A stretch of 13,782 nt of DNA from Zelonia costaricensis. Its lineage: Eukaryota > Euglenozoa > Kinetoplastea > Trypanosomatida > Trypanosomatidae. Below are positions 1-8,575 of the stretch, piece after piece; position 1 is the first letter of the stretch; each line of letters begins with the position of its first letter. The stretch spans positions 1-13,782 of the forward strand of contig JASAOO010002923.1 in assembly GCA_030849075.1 (NCBI GenBank), read 5' to 3'. The translations under genes were made by a program, and so were the position numbers. Under the pieces are notes generated by a model. That model was not told the origin of the DNA. It worked only from the letters and a program-made list of their open reading frames with translations, and made no database searches.

Positions 1-1157
1 GTCTCCGACTCCCCTCGCACCGACGCCGACGCCGTGCCGGCCGTCACCAGCGCAACGGAGCAGGGCTCGCGCGTCGTTCCGGCATCCGCGGAGCCCTGCC
101 GCACCTCCCCTGCCGGCGTCCCTCCCGGGGCCGTGGGGCTGCACGAGACCTCCTCCTTCAGCGCCTGCCACTCCTGCAGCGACTCGAGGCTCTCCGACTC
201 GTCCTCCGTCACTTCGCGCTGCGCCCGCACGGGGTTGAAGTACGGGATGTGGCTGCTATTCAGGAACGGGAACGGCGCGGCAACGAAGGAGTACAGGAAC
301 ACGAGCACCGTCGACACAATGGCGAAGGCGAGCTGCGGGCCCTTGCCCAGGCCCAGGTAGCTCACCAGCGCGCTCTGCACAGGCAGGAAGACGAACAGGA
401 CGATCAGGATGAAGAAGCCCCACACGAAGCGGCGCAGCGGCGCCTCCTGACGCAGGTACTGCGCCTTGGTCGCGAGGCGGCGCTTCTTCTCCTCCTCCGG
501 CAGGTGCGACATCTCGTAGCCCGTGAGGTGGTACGGCGGCAGGCGCATGAAGGCGATGCACAACACACCAACGACAAGCGCAACAGCGAACAGGAAGAAG
601 AAGTGCTTCTCAGCGTCTGAATCAAAGAAGCCGGCGTACAGGCACGCCACCAGCGCCGTGCCCAGGCCCGTGTACGTCTTCATCACAGCCGTCACGGGAC
701 CGCGGTTCGTCGGGAAGTGCGACAGCACCGTCACACAGCACGCAAGATCGAAGAGACAGCAGCCGCACGCCATCATCGCGTTGAAGACGGAGAGCCGCAC
801 CACGCTGCCCTCGATCTTGCCCATGAAGCACAGCGCGAGCAGCAGCGTGCCCAGCGGGAAGTACGTGGTGCAGATAACGCAGATTGGAATCGGGCCGAGG
901 TAGTCGTACAGGAAGGCGTACGGCAGTACACCGAACTGGAAGACGAGGCCCACGGTCGAGATGGTGCTCAAGTCCCGTTGCGAGAGGTTGTAGCGGGTCT
1001 GCATCGTGCCGGAGATGAGGTTCCAGGCGTAGCTGAAGGAGCACACGATGCAGCCGAAGGAGCCCAGCAGCAGCATCGCAAAGCGCTTGTACTCATTCAC
1101 CGGCTTCTGCGGCCCGGTGGCCAGCCGAATCACGGCCACCTGTTCGTTCGTCTCCAT
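1..1157 (-). CDS. Nodulin-like MFS transporter, 5' portion (gene runs off left edge)
   Basis: This is the N-terminal 385 codons of a polytopic membrane transporter, read without stop or frameshift from the ATG at 1157 to the window edge. The protein starts METNEQVAVI and aligns residue for residue with the complete copy at 4234-6192. Hand comparison gives about 48 differences in the first 311 residues, or about 85% identity. Visible hydrophobic segments match TM1 to TM8 of that copy, including the shared motifs YNLSQRDLSTISTVG and DYLGPIPI after TM2; the latter replaces the usual MFS motif A, as in nodulin-like proteins. The start is supported by the exact alignment of the two N-termini. The hydrophilic loop after TM8 (from about residue 315) is longer than in the paralogue by 18 residues and is acidic (TEDESESLESLQ). 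The rest of the gene (expected TM9 onward) lies outside the window. It is probably a plasma-membrane or organelle solute carrier; the substrate is unknown. Confidence 0.93.
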   Translation of the reverse strand, partial: METNEQVAVIRLATGPQKPVNEYKRFAMLLLGSFGCIVCSFSYAWNLISGTMQTRYNLSQRDLSTISTVGLVFQFGVLPYAFLYDYLGPIPICVICTTYFPLGTLLLALCFMGKIEGSVVRLSVFNAMMACGCCLFDLACCVTVLSHFPTNRGPVTAVMKTYTGLGTALVACLYAGFFDSDAEKHFFFLFAVALVVGVLCIAFMRLPPYHLTGYEMSHLPEEEKKRRLATKAQYLRQEAPLRRFVWGFFILIVLFVFLPVQSALVSYLGLGKGPQLAFAIVSTVLVFLYSFVAAPFPFLNSSHIPYFNPVRAQREVTEDESESLESLQEWQALKEEVSCSPTAPGGTPAGEVRQGSADAGTTREPCSVALVTAGTASASVRGESE

Positions 1158-1181
1158 CGCTGTCACCCGTGCGCAGTCCGT

Positions 1182-1280
1182 CTGAGTCGAAGGCGCGTGC
1201 GGGGATCGACAGGAAGGGGAAGGGGACTCCCGGTGCCGGGCAGTCGAGGAGCGGGACGAGGGCGAAGGGGGGGGAAGAGC
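1182..1280 (-). promoter_or_regulatory. Candidate trans-splicing signal for the left transporter copy
   Basis: On the minus strand two pyrimidine tracts lie just upstream of the ATG at 1157: one over 1252-1280, including eight consecutive C, and one over 1211-1226. The first AG after the distal tract is at 1228-1227 (5' UTR about 69 bases). The first after the proximal tract is at 1183-1182 (about 24 bases). No ATG lies between either site and the start codon. The choice between them is inference. Confidence 0.4.
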
Positions 1281-1556
1281 AACAGGTGCACTCCGCCTGC
1301 CTGCAGACGGCTCAGAACGCGCCTTCACACGGGCACACGTCAAGGGCGGGAGAGGCGTGAGGCGGTGACGAGTATCGTGAGCACCGCTGGAAAACAAAAG
1401 AGCGAGGACGTGATACAAAGAGGGCGTGGAAAGAAAGGAAAACGAGAGCGAGTGGAGGAGGTTTAGAGAGCGAGGGCTTGGCTTTTTGTGGTTGGGCATG
1501 ATGGACGATGAACCGTGTGTGGCGTTGATGTTAGTGCACGTACACCACGCATATAG

Positions 1557-1580
1557 GTGTGTGTGTGTGTGTGTGTGTGT
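1557..1580. repeat. (GT)12 microsatellite
   Basis: Perfect GT dinucleotide run of 24 bases on the plus strand, CA in the sense of the genes. It lies about 400 bases upstream of the left transporter copy. Confidence 0.95.
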
Positions 1581-2049
1581 AGAGCATTAGCGTAGTGCGG
1601 GGGGTCGCGTAGCAACGCAGAAGGTCAGGGGCAGAGCGGGAACAGAAAGAAGTGCTGCTGGTGTGTGTGCACGTCAAGGCACGGGGTAGCTGCCACACGG
1701 GGAAGGTGGACGAGCGCGTGCACACCACGGATAGTGCCCTGCGTCGGTGAGGTGCTTGCGGGAGGGCACCCACGCAGGTCAAAGAAGGCACTCAAGAGTT
1801 CACAATTCACCCTCGTGGCATCCCTATGCAAACTTCAGTTCGCTTTTTGTGTTCTTTATTCTTGCGTGTCACACGACGGTGAAGGAATGTTGCACTTCTG
1901 CATCTTGTCTCTCGACCCTTGGGCTTTGTGCGCGGAGGCATCTTGTTTGTGCCTGCTCACCTCGCACGCGGCGCGCAGGCGCGGTGCATAGGCAAGGTCG
2001 AAGCGCTTCATGTCGTCCGCGATGAGCCGTGGACGGGAGGCAAAGGTGA

Positions 2050-2083
2050 GTGTGTGTGTGTGTGTGGGGGGGGGGAGGGGGGG
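2050..2083. repeat. (GT)8 followed by two G runs
   Basis: GT repeat over 2050-2065 running straight into G10, A, G7. On the minus strand this is a C tract followed by a CA repeat, which could act as a pyrimidine signal. Confidence 0.9.
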
Positions 2084-2647
2084 AATGAGATCACGAAGAG
2101 AAAAGGAAATGCGATTGCGTGACCTCTGTGGTGCGACTGGGTACACACAAACGGCAGCCCGTTGCACGTGCAGCCCGGAGAGGACCACGTCCGACAGGTC
2201 GCGGCCCTCGCAGCCCGCTCTACCACACCCACCTGCACGCAACGCGCTCTTCAACAAAACGGAAAGTCTAGGTGCACGAAGACATGCCTTTTTCTTCTTC
2301 TGCTCTATCGACTCACTGTTAGCTGCGTTGGGCAGGCGGTGCTCGTCACGAGGGCGCATTTATTGACTTCCTAACCTACTCCCAACGACCCCCGCACTCT
2401 TCCTCGTCCCTTCTGTCCACGCAAACTAAATCTTGTGTGATTGAACATCGGCACCCCGCCCGCCCGCGCGTCCATTCGTGCGGGAGCGGTGACGAGAGAA
2501 GGGCAAACGGCGGTGGCGTGGCTCACTGCGTAAAAAAAAGGGGAAACTCGGGAAAGTGAACCACGAATTCAAGTGCCCAAAGAGCTACTTCCGCCTTTCA
2601 CTCGCATATGCGGATTCTGTTTTCGTATCATGTCCACTATTTGCACC

Positions 2648-2648
<1 letters not shown>

Positions 2649-2679
<31 letters not shown>
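2649..2679. repeat. (GT)15 microsatellite
   Basis: Perfect 31-base GT run within the 3' UTR/spacer downstream of the complete transporter gene. Confidence 0.95.
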
Positions 2680-2680
<1 letters not shown>

Positions 2681-3027
2681 CACTACACTGCCCTCTACCT
2701 GAGCGGCGAGACTGTGTAAGGGACGGATGCTGGAAGGAGGATACGGTTTGCGGCAATAACGGAGCGGCGTGTGGGGGACCTCGAAGATGGTAGCCGCGGA
2801 GTGGAGCACCTTCCTCGGCACTCATGTTACGCCCGCAGTGGACCGGCTCGTCCCCCCTCTCCCCGTGGCGCTCTCACGTTGTGTTCGGCCTCGTGGGTGC
2901 GCGGGCTTTGCGTCTCACTTGAGTGTGTCGTGTTCGCGTGTGTGAGACGCCCAACGCCACGTGCCACCCGCTCCCCTCCCCGCACCCGGGGCACTCCCCC
3001 GCCCCCTCACACACCTCCCACACGCCT

Positions 3028-3050
3028 CCCCCCTCCCCCCTCCCCGACCC
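3028..3050 (-). other. G-quadruplex motif on the sense strand
   Basis: On the minus strand four G runs (3, 4, 6 and 6) are separated by loops of 2, 1 and 1 bases. This meets the usual quadruplex pattern and would be in the RNA downstream of the complete transporter gene, about 1.2 kb past its stop. Confidence 0.7.
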
Positions 3051-3150
3051 TCCACTGCACCCATCCACGGCCCACCCACGCACGAGATGGAGGTAGAGGC
3101 GAGGAAGAGGGGGGGGGAAGGTTTGGGGTCTCAGAGAGGCTCTTGCTATA

Positions 3151-3181
3151 TACACCCACACATACACATACACACACACAC
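3151..3181. repeat. Interrupted CA microsatellite
   Basis: CA-rich run with CC and AT interruptions, ending in a perfect CA stretch. Its polarity is opposite to the neighbouring GT run at 2649. Confidence 0.85.
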
Positions 3182-3964
3182 GAGCAGGTTCCACCTGTGC
3201 ATATGACCAAGACGCACATCGACTTCGCCGTCGACCACTTTATCGGCATCAAGTCTCAGAATAGAAACCCGCAGAAATAAAAGTTCGAAAATACGTAAAC
3301 CACGACGTTGACGACGAAGCTGAAAACAAAAAAGGGGGTTTATGAAGACACTGTGCAACAAGGCGATCAGGTGCCGTGCACTTACAACACGTAAAAGAGG
3401 GAAAAAAACGGCATGGCGACGAAGGAGGGGGGGGGCATGAGGAGGAGCGAAGAGCTCGAGACGACGACTGCGATATGGGTTGCGCCAATCTGGAGGTGGA
3501 CGTGTGCAGCACTGCAGCGCCACCCCCTCTCCCACGGTGTCGTGCACCACGCAACAGCGCAGCAACGGAGTTGTACACACCTTCGGATGGGCACGTCACC
3601 TGGAGTGCTAAGCGGCCTCGAACGTTGAAGAACACGCCAGCAGCGGACGGAAGAGCGGGGGGCGGGGGCATCGGCGAAGCAATTCAGGACGAAGAGCAGC
3701 GAGAAGCAAAGCAGAAGAGCACAACGATAACGCAACAGGATCTGTCTCACTCTCGTTCCGTGCCCATGGGACGTATGTGCGGAATGCGCTCGATGCACGT
3801 CTGCGTGCCCGCGCGGTCCCATCGGCACCCGCTCCCTCCCTGAAACTATGAAGGCCGAGAAAGAAAGGAGCTATCATGCAGTTGCTGCTCCTCTCAGGGC
3901 GGTGCGCAAACGCAAACGCGCGGGAAGTAAAGCTGCACAACCGTAAACATGCTTCGCCCACAGT

Positions 3965-3992
3965 CACACACACGCACACACATAAACACACA
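3965..3992. repeat. Interrupted CA microsatellite
   Basis: CA repeats broken by single substitutions, about 240 bases past the stop of the complete gene and therefore early in its 3' UTR (read as GT in the mRNA). Confidence 0.8.
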
Positions 3993-4233
3993 ACACTCAA
4001 CCATAGTACTTGCCCACGTAGAGAAGCTCCGCTTGCGGCACCGCTACGAGAGTCCGCATCGCCGTCTTCGACGCTGCGGAATCGACCGCTTCTTGCGATC
4101 AGGCACTCGCATTGGCCAGTAAAGTTGGCGTGGCGCTCCTCCCACAGCCGCCGGCCCGCGACCGTCGTCCACCGCAACCGCGGTGCACGCCTCCCCCTCG
4201 CCCCCTCCACGCTGATTACGCAGCCACGACCGC

Positions 4234-6192
4234 TCACACGCGGCGGTGCTCCTCCTCCTGTCCAGCAGCAGCACCCTGCGCACTGGACGAGGACACGACT
4301 GGCTCCTCCTGGCTCGGCTCGTACACGCTCGCCTCCACCAGCGCACCAGCCGCGTGCAGCCGCGCACGCTCCTCCAGCGTCTTGATGCAGTACGACCGGT
4401 AGCGCAGGTTCACGAACACCTCCGCGATCAGAGAGCTGCACGACAGGCCCAGCATCACCAGCAGCGGCATCAGCACGCAGCTCTTGCCGTAGCACAGCTT
4501 GTCCGCGCGCGCCTGCTTCTCCGCCTGCACCGTGTACCACTCGCCGTACAGAAACCGGTTGTACACGATCGCACTCAGCACCAGGGCACTCAGACAGAAG
4601 TGGTAGTGCTTCGCAGGGTCCTGGGCGTAGATCGTGCGCGTCACCAGCAGCATCACACCGTTGTAGAAGCCGTTCCCGATCGCAGTGACGATGTACGGCA
4701 GCGGCAGCGCGCTCGACGGCAGCACCAGGAACAGCACGATGCTGATGATGATGCAGCCGGTCGAGAAGAAACTGGCCATCGTGATCGGGATGCGGTCCTC
4801 CGCCTTGCGCTTCTGCGTCCACACCTCGAAGCACGCCATCAGCATGCGACCCACTGCGCTGCCCACGCCGTTCAGCACCGTCAGCATCGTGCGCAGCGAC
4901 GTGTCCACCGGCGCACTCTGCAGCGCGGCCAGCAGGTACGTCGGGTTGAAGATTACAACGAACGTGCAGCCCATCGTCACGAACGACGTCCACCACAGCC
5001 CCCACAGCTCCGGCGTCAGCAGGTTGTGGGTGAAGGTGCCCTGGTACTGCGGCGCGAGGTAGTCGATCTCTGTCTGCCCCGGCTCCTTCGTCTCCGACTC
5101 CCCTCGCACTGACACGGACGCCGCGCCGCCCGGCTTGCGGTTCGTGTCCTCCGCGCACCCCTGCACCACCTCGCACGCATGCGCCTCGTCAGGGGCGTGG
5201 GCACCGCACGAGGGACCGTCTCGCAGCTCGCGCCACTCCTCCGCAACCTCGGGCAGCACCCGCACGGGGTGGAAGTACGGGATGTGGCTGCTGTTCAGGA
5301 ACGGGAGCGGCGCCAGCACGAGGGGGAAGAGAAAGACGAGCACCGTCGTCACAATCGCAAAGGCGAGCTGCGGGCCCTTGCCCAGGCCCAGGTAGCTCAC
5401 CAGCGCGCTCTGCACCGGCAGGAAGACGAACAGGACGATCAGGATGATGAAGCCCCACACGAAGCGGCGCAGCGGCGCCTCCTGACGCAGGTACTGCGCC
5501 TTGGTCGCGAGACGGCGCTCCTTCTCCTCCTCCGGCAGGTGCAACATCTCGTAGCCCGTGAGGTGGTACGGCGGCAGGCGCATGAAGGCGATGCACAGGC
5601 TGCCCACCAAGAGTGCGACAGACAGCAGAAAGAAGAAGTGCTTCTTCGGATTCGAGTCGAAGTAGCCGGCGTACAGACACGCCACCAGCGCCGTGCCCAG
5701 GCCCGTGAAGGTCTTCAGCAGTGCTGTCACGGGGCCGCGGTTCGTCGGGAAGTGCGACAGTACCGTGATGCAGGAGGTGACATCGAACATGGAGCAGCCA
5801 CACGTCATCATAGCATTGAAGACGCACAGGCGCACCACGCTGCCCTCGATCTTGCCCATGAAGCACAGCGCAAGCAGCAGCGTGCCCAGTGGGAAGTAGA
5901 TCGTGCCGAGGATGCTGATGGGGATGGGGCCGAGGTAGTCGAAGAGGAAGGCGTACGGCAGCACACCAAACATGAAGACGAGGCCCACGGTCGAGATGGT
6001 GCTCAGATCGCGCTGCGAGAGGTTGTAGCGAGTCTGCATCTCACCGGAGATGAGGTTCCAGGCGTAGCTGAACGAGCACACGATGCAGCCGAAGGAGCCC
6101 AGGACTAGCAACGCAAATCGCTTGTATTCGTTGATATGCTTCTGTGGCCCGCTGGCCAGCTGGATGATGACCACCTTCTCGTGTGTCTGCAT
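4234..6192 (-). CDS. Nodulin-like MFS transporter, complete
   Basis: Complete intronless gene for a 652-residue integral membrane protein. About 12 to 14 hydrophobic helices can be seen: near residues 26-48, 65-87, 89-111, 121-145, 152-174, 185-203, 243-265, 275-297, 394-420, 434-456, 470-491, 494-519, 528-548 and 573-594. The N-terminal half resembles the nodulin-like MFS family, with YNLSQRDLSTIS before TM2 and DYLGPIPI between TM2 and TM3. A charged cytosolic-type loop of about 95 residues (298-393) separates the halves, and the C-terminal tail is hydrophilic (ends EEEHRRV). The frame stays open upstream to an ATG at 6480. I chose 6192 because the paralogue at 1157 begins at the same aligned residue, the 96-residue extension is low-complexity (repeated HTH/TYT), and no other ATG lies between the predicted splice site near 6335 and 6192. 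Substrate unknown; members of this family in Leishmania and plants have been tied to iron or other small-solute transport. Confidence 0.95.
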   Translation of the reverse strand: MQTHEKVVIIQLASGPQKHINEYKRFALLVLGSFGCIVCSFSYAWNLISGEMQTRYNLSQRDLSTISTVGLVFMFGVLPYAFLFDYLGPIPISILGTIYFPLGTLLLALCFMGKIEGSVVRLCVFNAMMTCGCSMFDVTSCITVLSHFPTNRGPVTALLKTFTGLGTALVACLYAGYFDSNPKKHFFFLLSVALLVGSLCIAFMRLPPYHLTGYEMLHLPEEEKERRLATKAQYLRQEAPLRRFVWGFIILIVLFVFLPVQSALVSYLGLGKGPQLAFAIVTTVLVFLFPLVLAPLPFLNSSHIPYFHPVRVLPEVAEEWRELRDGPSCGAHAPDEAHACEVVQGCAEDTNRKPGGAASVSVRGESETKEPGQTEIDYLAPQYQGTFTHNLLTPELWGLWWTSFVTMGCTFVVIFNPTYLLAALQSAPVDTSLRTMLTVLNGVGSAVGRMLMACFEVWTQKRKAEDRIPITMASFFSTGCIIISIVLFLVLPSSALPLPYIVTAIGNGFYNGVMLLVTRTIYAQDPAKHYHFCLSALVLSAIVYNRFLYGEWYTVQAEKQARADKLCYGKSCVLMPLLVMLGLSCSSLIAEVFVNLRYRSYCIKTLEERARLHAAGALVEASVYEPSQEEPVVSSSSAQGAAAGQEEEHRRV

Positions 6193-6254
6193 CCTGGCTT
6201 GCTTTCTTCTTCCTTCTTTACTGTTCGAGAGGCCGCTATGTAGAGGATCAAAGG

Positions 6255-6286
6255 ATGTATATGTGTATGTGTGTCTGTGTGTGTGC
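6255..6286. repeat. Interrupted GT/AT microsatellite in the 5' UTR region
   Basis: Degenerate TG/TA repeat 63 bases upstream of the ATG at 6192, inside the predicted 5' leader (CA-rich in the mRNA). Confidence 0.8.
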
Positions 6287-6334
6287 GGATGTGCCTTCGT
6301 GCGAGTTGCAGGGTGAACCTCAGCGCAAAAGAGT

Positions 6335-6393
6335 CTACGTGCGAAAATGCGAGAAGCGAGGCGTGCGCGTGCCGACGGTGGGGGGGAGGGGGG
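6335..6393 (-). promoter_or_regulatory. Candidate trans-splicing signal for the complete transporter gene
   Basis: On the minus strand an almost pure C tract (6378-6393, broken by one T) is followed by a stretch without AG until 6336-6335. Splicing there would give a 5' UTR of about 142 bases with no upstream ATG, making the ATG at 6192 the first start. Other AGs lie closer to the gene and could also be used. Confidence 0.4.
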
Positions 6394-6574
6394 TAGCGAA
6401 TTGTGCAGAGAGCCGCAGGCGAGGAGAAAGAGTGCCGCCGAAGAACAAAGGTGATGGGAAGGGAGTGGGTTCTGATGCACTGCAGCACATCAATGCTGAA
6501 TTTGTGGCGCCCTCTAGCAGCCCCTTCAAAGAGAGGCTGCACCTCGAGACTGCTGCTCTCTACCGTGCTACAAG

Positions 6575-6604
6575 CACACACACACACCCGCACACACACA
6601 CACA
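6575..6604. repeat. Interrupted CA microsatellite
   Basis: Two CA runs separated by a CCCG interruption, about 380 bases upstream of the complete gene. Confidence 0.85.
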
Positions 6605-7780
6605 GGCGCACAAAAAACACAAACTCATCACGCTTTGCGGCGGTCGTGCTGTCGTGTGTGGTTGGTTTCTTTTTTTTGTCTGTGGGGCGAGGGCGGAGAG
6701 GAAGGCTGCGGCAGCGCGAGTCCAGCGGTGCCTTCTGCATGCGCGGCTCTGCCGCCTTCCGCGCCATCTCGTCACCCCCGGGGCAGATGTGTGAATCTGC
6801 CATGACGTGTCTTCTCCTGGCGCTCCGCGCACTTCACTTCTTGTTTTTTTTAGCTTGCGCGTTTTTGTGTTTTGTTTTGTTTTACGAATTTATCACAGTC
6901 TTCCACGTCACTCTCGGCCAGCGCCCTTCAACTCGCTGCCTCTGACCGGACGTCGATGCAGCGAGCGTGTGAACGGGACGGGACGGGGGGGCGGTGGATG
7001 GGCGGCGGAAGAAAGCGGGGTGGACAGGGCAAGTGAAGACGCAGCAAGAGAGCATCTGCGGCTGACATCGTGTGAAAAGAGAAAAGAGAAAAGGGGGAGG
7101 CACGGGGAGGAGAAAAACAGAGGGAAAAGAAGAGAGGGAGTGGGTTGGTCTCGACCCTGCGGAAGTCAAGTCCCTACCAGACTCCGCTCTTCCTCACCCC
7201 AGATCATTTATTTCTGTCTTTCTGTGTTTTGAAGATCGCCCTTCACCTCGTGCTGCTTTTGTCGGTACCTTTGACTGTTGTCGCTGTGTTTTCTCCGCAG
7301 CGGTGCTTCAGAAGAAGCCAGGCAAACTGCACACGCTTCTTTTTTTTCTTTTCTTTCCTTTACTTCACCAGCCTTTCGTGTTCGCGGCTTCTCATCAGCT
7401 CTTCACCTTTTTTTTTTTGTGGGTCCGTGCATCAATGACGACACGGACCCACTCTCCCCCTCCCCCAAAACGCACACGCACAACGCGCGCATGTGTGCGA
7501 GTCGGGCTCGAGGACAGGCGGAGAAGGGCAGGGGAGCTCTCACGCGAGAAAGGCGCCGGTGTTTCAGGGCGGCAACAAGCTCTCTTGCAAATAAGCCGAA
7601 GCAAGTCAAAGGAAGAAGAAAAAAAAAATACGACGGAGCGAGCGCATCACAGTGCGGCTTCGTGCGTTGTGTTGGGGGGGGGGGTTGTCTCTCTCTCTAC
7701 GAGGCGAAAACGAACATCAGTGAAGCTGCCAAACGCGCAGTGGACAAGGAAGAATCAGACGGCGGTGGCTTGTGAGAGGA

Positions 7781-7806
7781 GGGGAGGGGAGGGGAGGGCG
7801 GGGGGC
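7781..7806 (+). other. G-quadruplex motif on the antisense strand
   Basis: Three G4 runs and a G3 run spaced by single A bases, then C and G6. In gene sense it reads as a CCCCT-type pyrimidine tract, so it could equally serve as a splice/polyadenylation signal. Confidence 0.7.
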
Positions 7807-7881
7807 CGAAGAAGGCGTGCAGCGACGCTGCTAGAGAGAAAGCTGCAGGGAGACGGGGCGCTGGGGAGAAGCGCGGCGTTT

Positions 7882-7913
7882 CACACACACCCACACACAC
7901 ACACACGCGCGCG
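7882..7913. repeat. Compound (CA)n(CG)n repeat
   Basis: CA run with one CC interruption passing into a short CG run, an alternating purine-pyrimidine stretch of the kind that can adopt Z-DNA. Confidence 0.85.
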
Positions 7914-8559
7914 AGTGCAGCGGTGAAAGCACAAAAAAAGGCAACGCTTCACCACAGCTCGACGCGCAGAAGAGGGGAGATAGACAGCGGGCCGGTGGAG
8001 TGTCATGGCCACGACAGCGCCGTGTCTTCAGTCGCTCGCCTAAGCAGTGGAGTGCGACGCATTGAGCTGGAAGTCCGCCGCAGGCCAGGCTATGCCAAAA
8101 AAAAAAAGGAGAAAAGGACACATGCTCACAAGTGCGTGCGTGTGCAGGAGAGTCGAGCCAGTATTACAGCCGCTACCACGACACGAGTCCACAGCACACA
8201 CAAGCACACACGTGCGAACCTGCTATCTGCTACCACGGGAAATGGGGGAGGGAGGGGAAGGACGAGCACTTGCATCACCGCTGCAGCACAAAAGCAGTCG
8301 AGGTGAATCGAGACAACACCAACCCGGCGGCGCAGTACAGCACACAAAGACGTCCAAAAGGGAGGGAAGGCCCGGGGAAGCCGATCGAAAGAGAGAACAC
8401 TGAGGAAACACGATGAAAAGAGCAGAATCCAGAACGAGCAGCATCGAGGGTGGGAACTGAGAGGTAGGGGGGTACACAGAAGCGGGCACCCACGCCCACC
8501 TCATCCACCCCCCCTTTTCTCCACAGTCGAGCGCGCTCGGGAAGGACGCGTGTGCTTGC

Positions 8560-8575
8560 GTGTGTGTGTGTGTGT
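8560..8575. repeat. (GT)8 microsatellite
   Basis: Perfect GT run of 16 bases followed by an imperfect continuation to 8580. Confidence 0.85.

Larger units (their letters stand above)
1158..4233 (-). other. Intergenic spacer: 3' UTR of the complete copy and 5' signals of the left copy
   Basis: About 3.1 kb without a credible protein gene. Open frames exist on both strands, but they run through GT/CA repeats and homopolymers, overlap one another, and lack the third-position G/C pattern of the real genes. By analogy with trypanosomatid organisation, the right part (below 4233) is the 3' UTR of the complete gene, and the few hundred bases above 1157 hold the polypyrimidine tracts and splice acceptor of the left copy. 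It contains microsatellites near 1557, 2050, 2649, 3151 and 3965, a C-rich block on the plus strand at 2950-3060, and a G-quadruplex motif on the sense strand at 3028-3050. Confidence 0.8.

Noticed and set aside
1557..1580. Telomere-like or CRISPR-like repeat array
   Set aside because: The repeats are simple dinucleotides without the TTAGGG hexamer or regularly spaced units with unique spacers.
1856..2359. Minus-strand frame of 167 codons in the 3.1 kb spacer
   Set aside because: It spans the GT/G-run repeat at 2050-2083 (giving Pro and His-Thr runs), shows no codon bias and has no recognisable motif.
3608..5176. A 522-codon minus-strand open frame overlapping the complete transporter gene
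   Set aside because: It lies in another frame of the same strand as the real gene and continues into the 3' UTR through a GT repeat. Its openness follows from the G/C-rich third positions of the true frame, and its product is Ala/Arg/Gly-rich with no family resemblance.
5179..6108. A 309-codon plus-strand frame antisense to the transporter, with a counterpart at 4246-5112
   Set aside because: Antisense shadows of a GC-rich coding frame. The products are Arg/His/Gln-rich, and the same kind of shadow appears opposite the left copy at 249-620 and 717-1466.
6224..6240. gttcga motifs resembling a tRNA B box (also near 3282, 9061, 9311 and 11638)
   Set aside because: None is followed by a pairing acceptor arm or preceded by an A-box and cloverleaf, so no tRNA gene is supported.
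6193..6480. In-frame 96-residue N-terminal extension of the complete transporter
   Set aside because: It is low-complexity, has no counterpart aligned in the left copy, runs through a GT/AT repeat, and lies largely upstream of the most likely splice acceptor.
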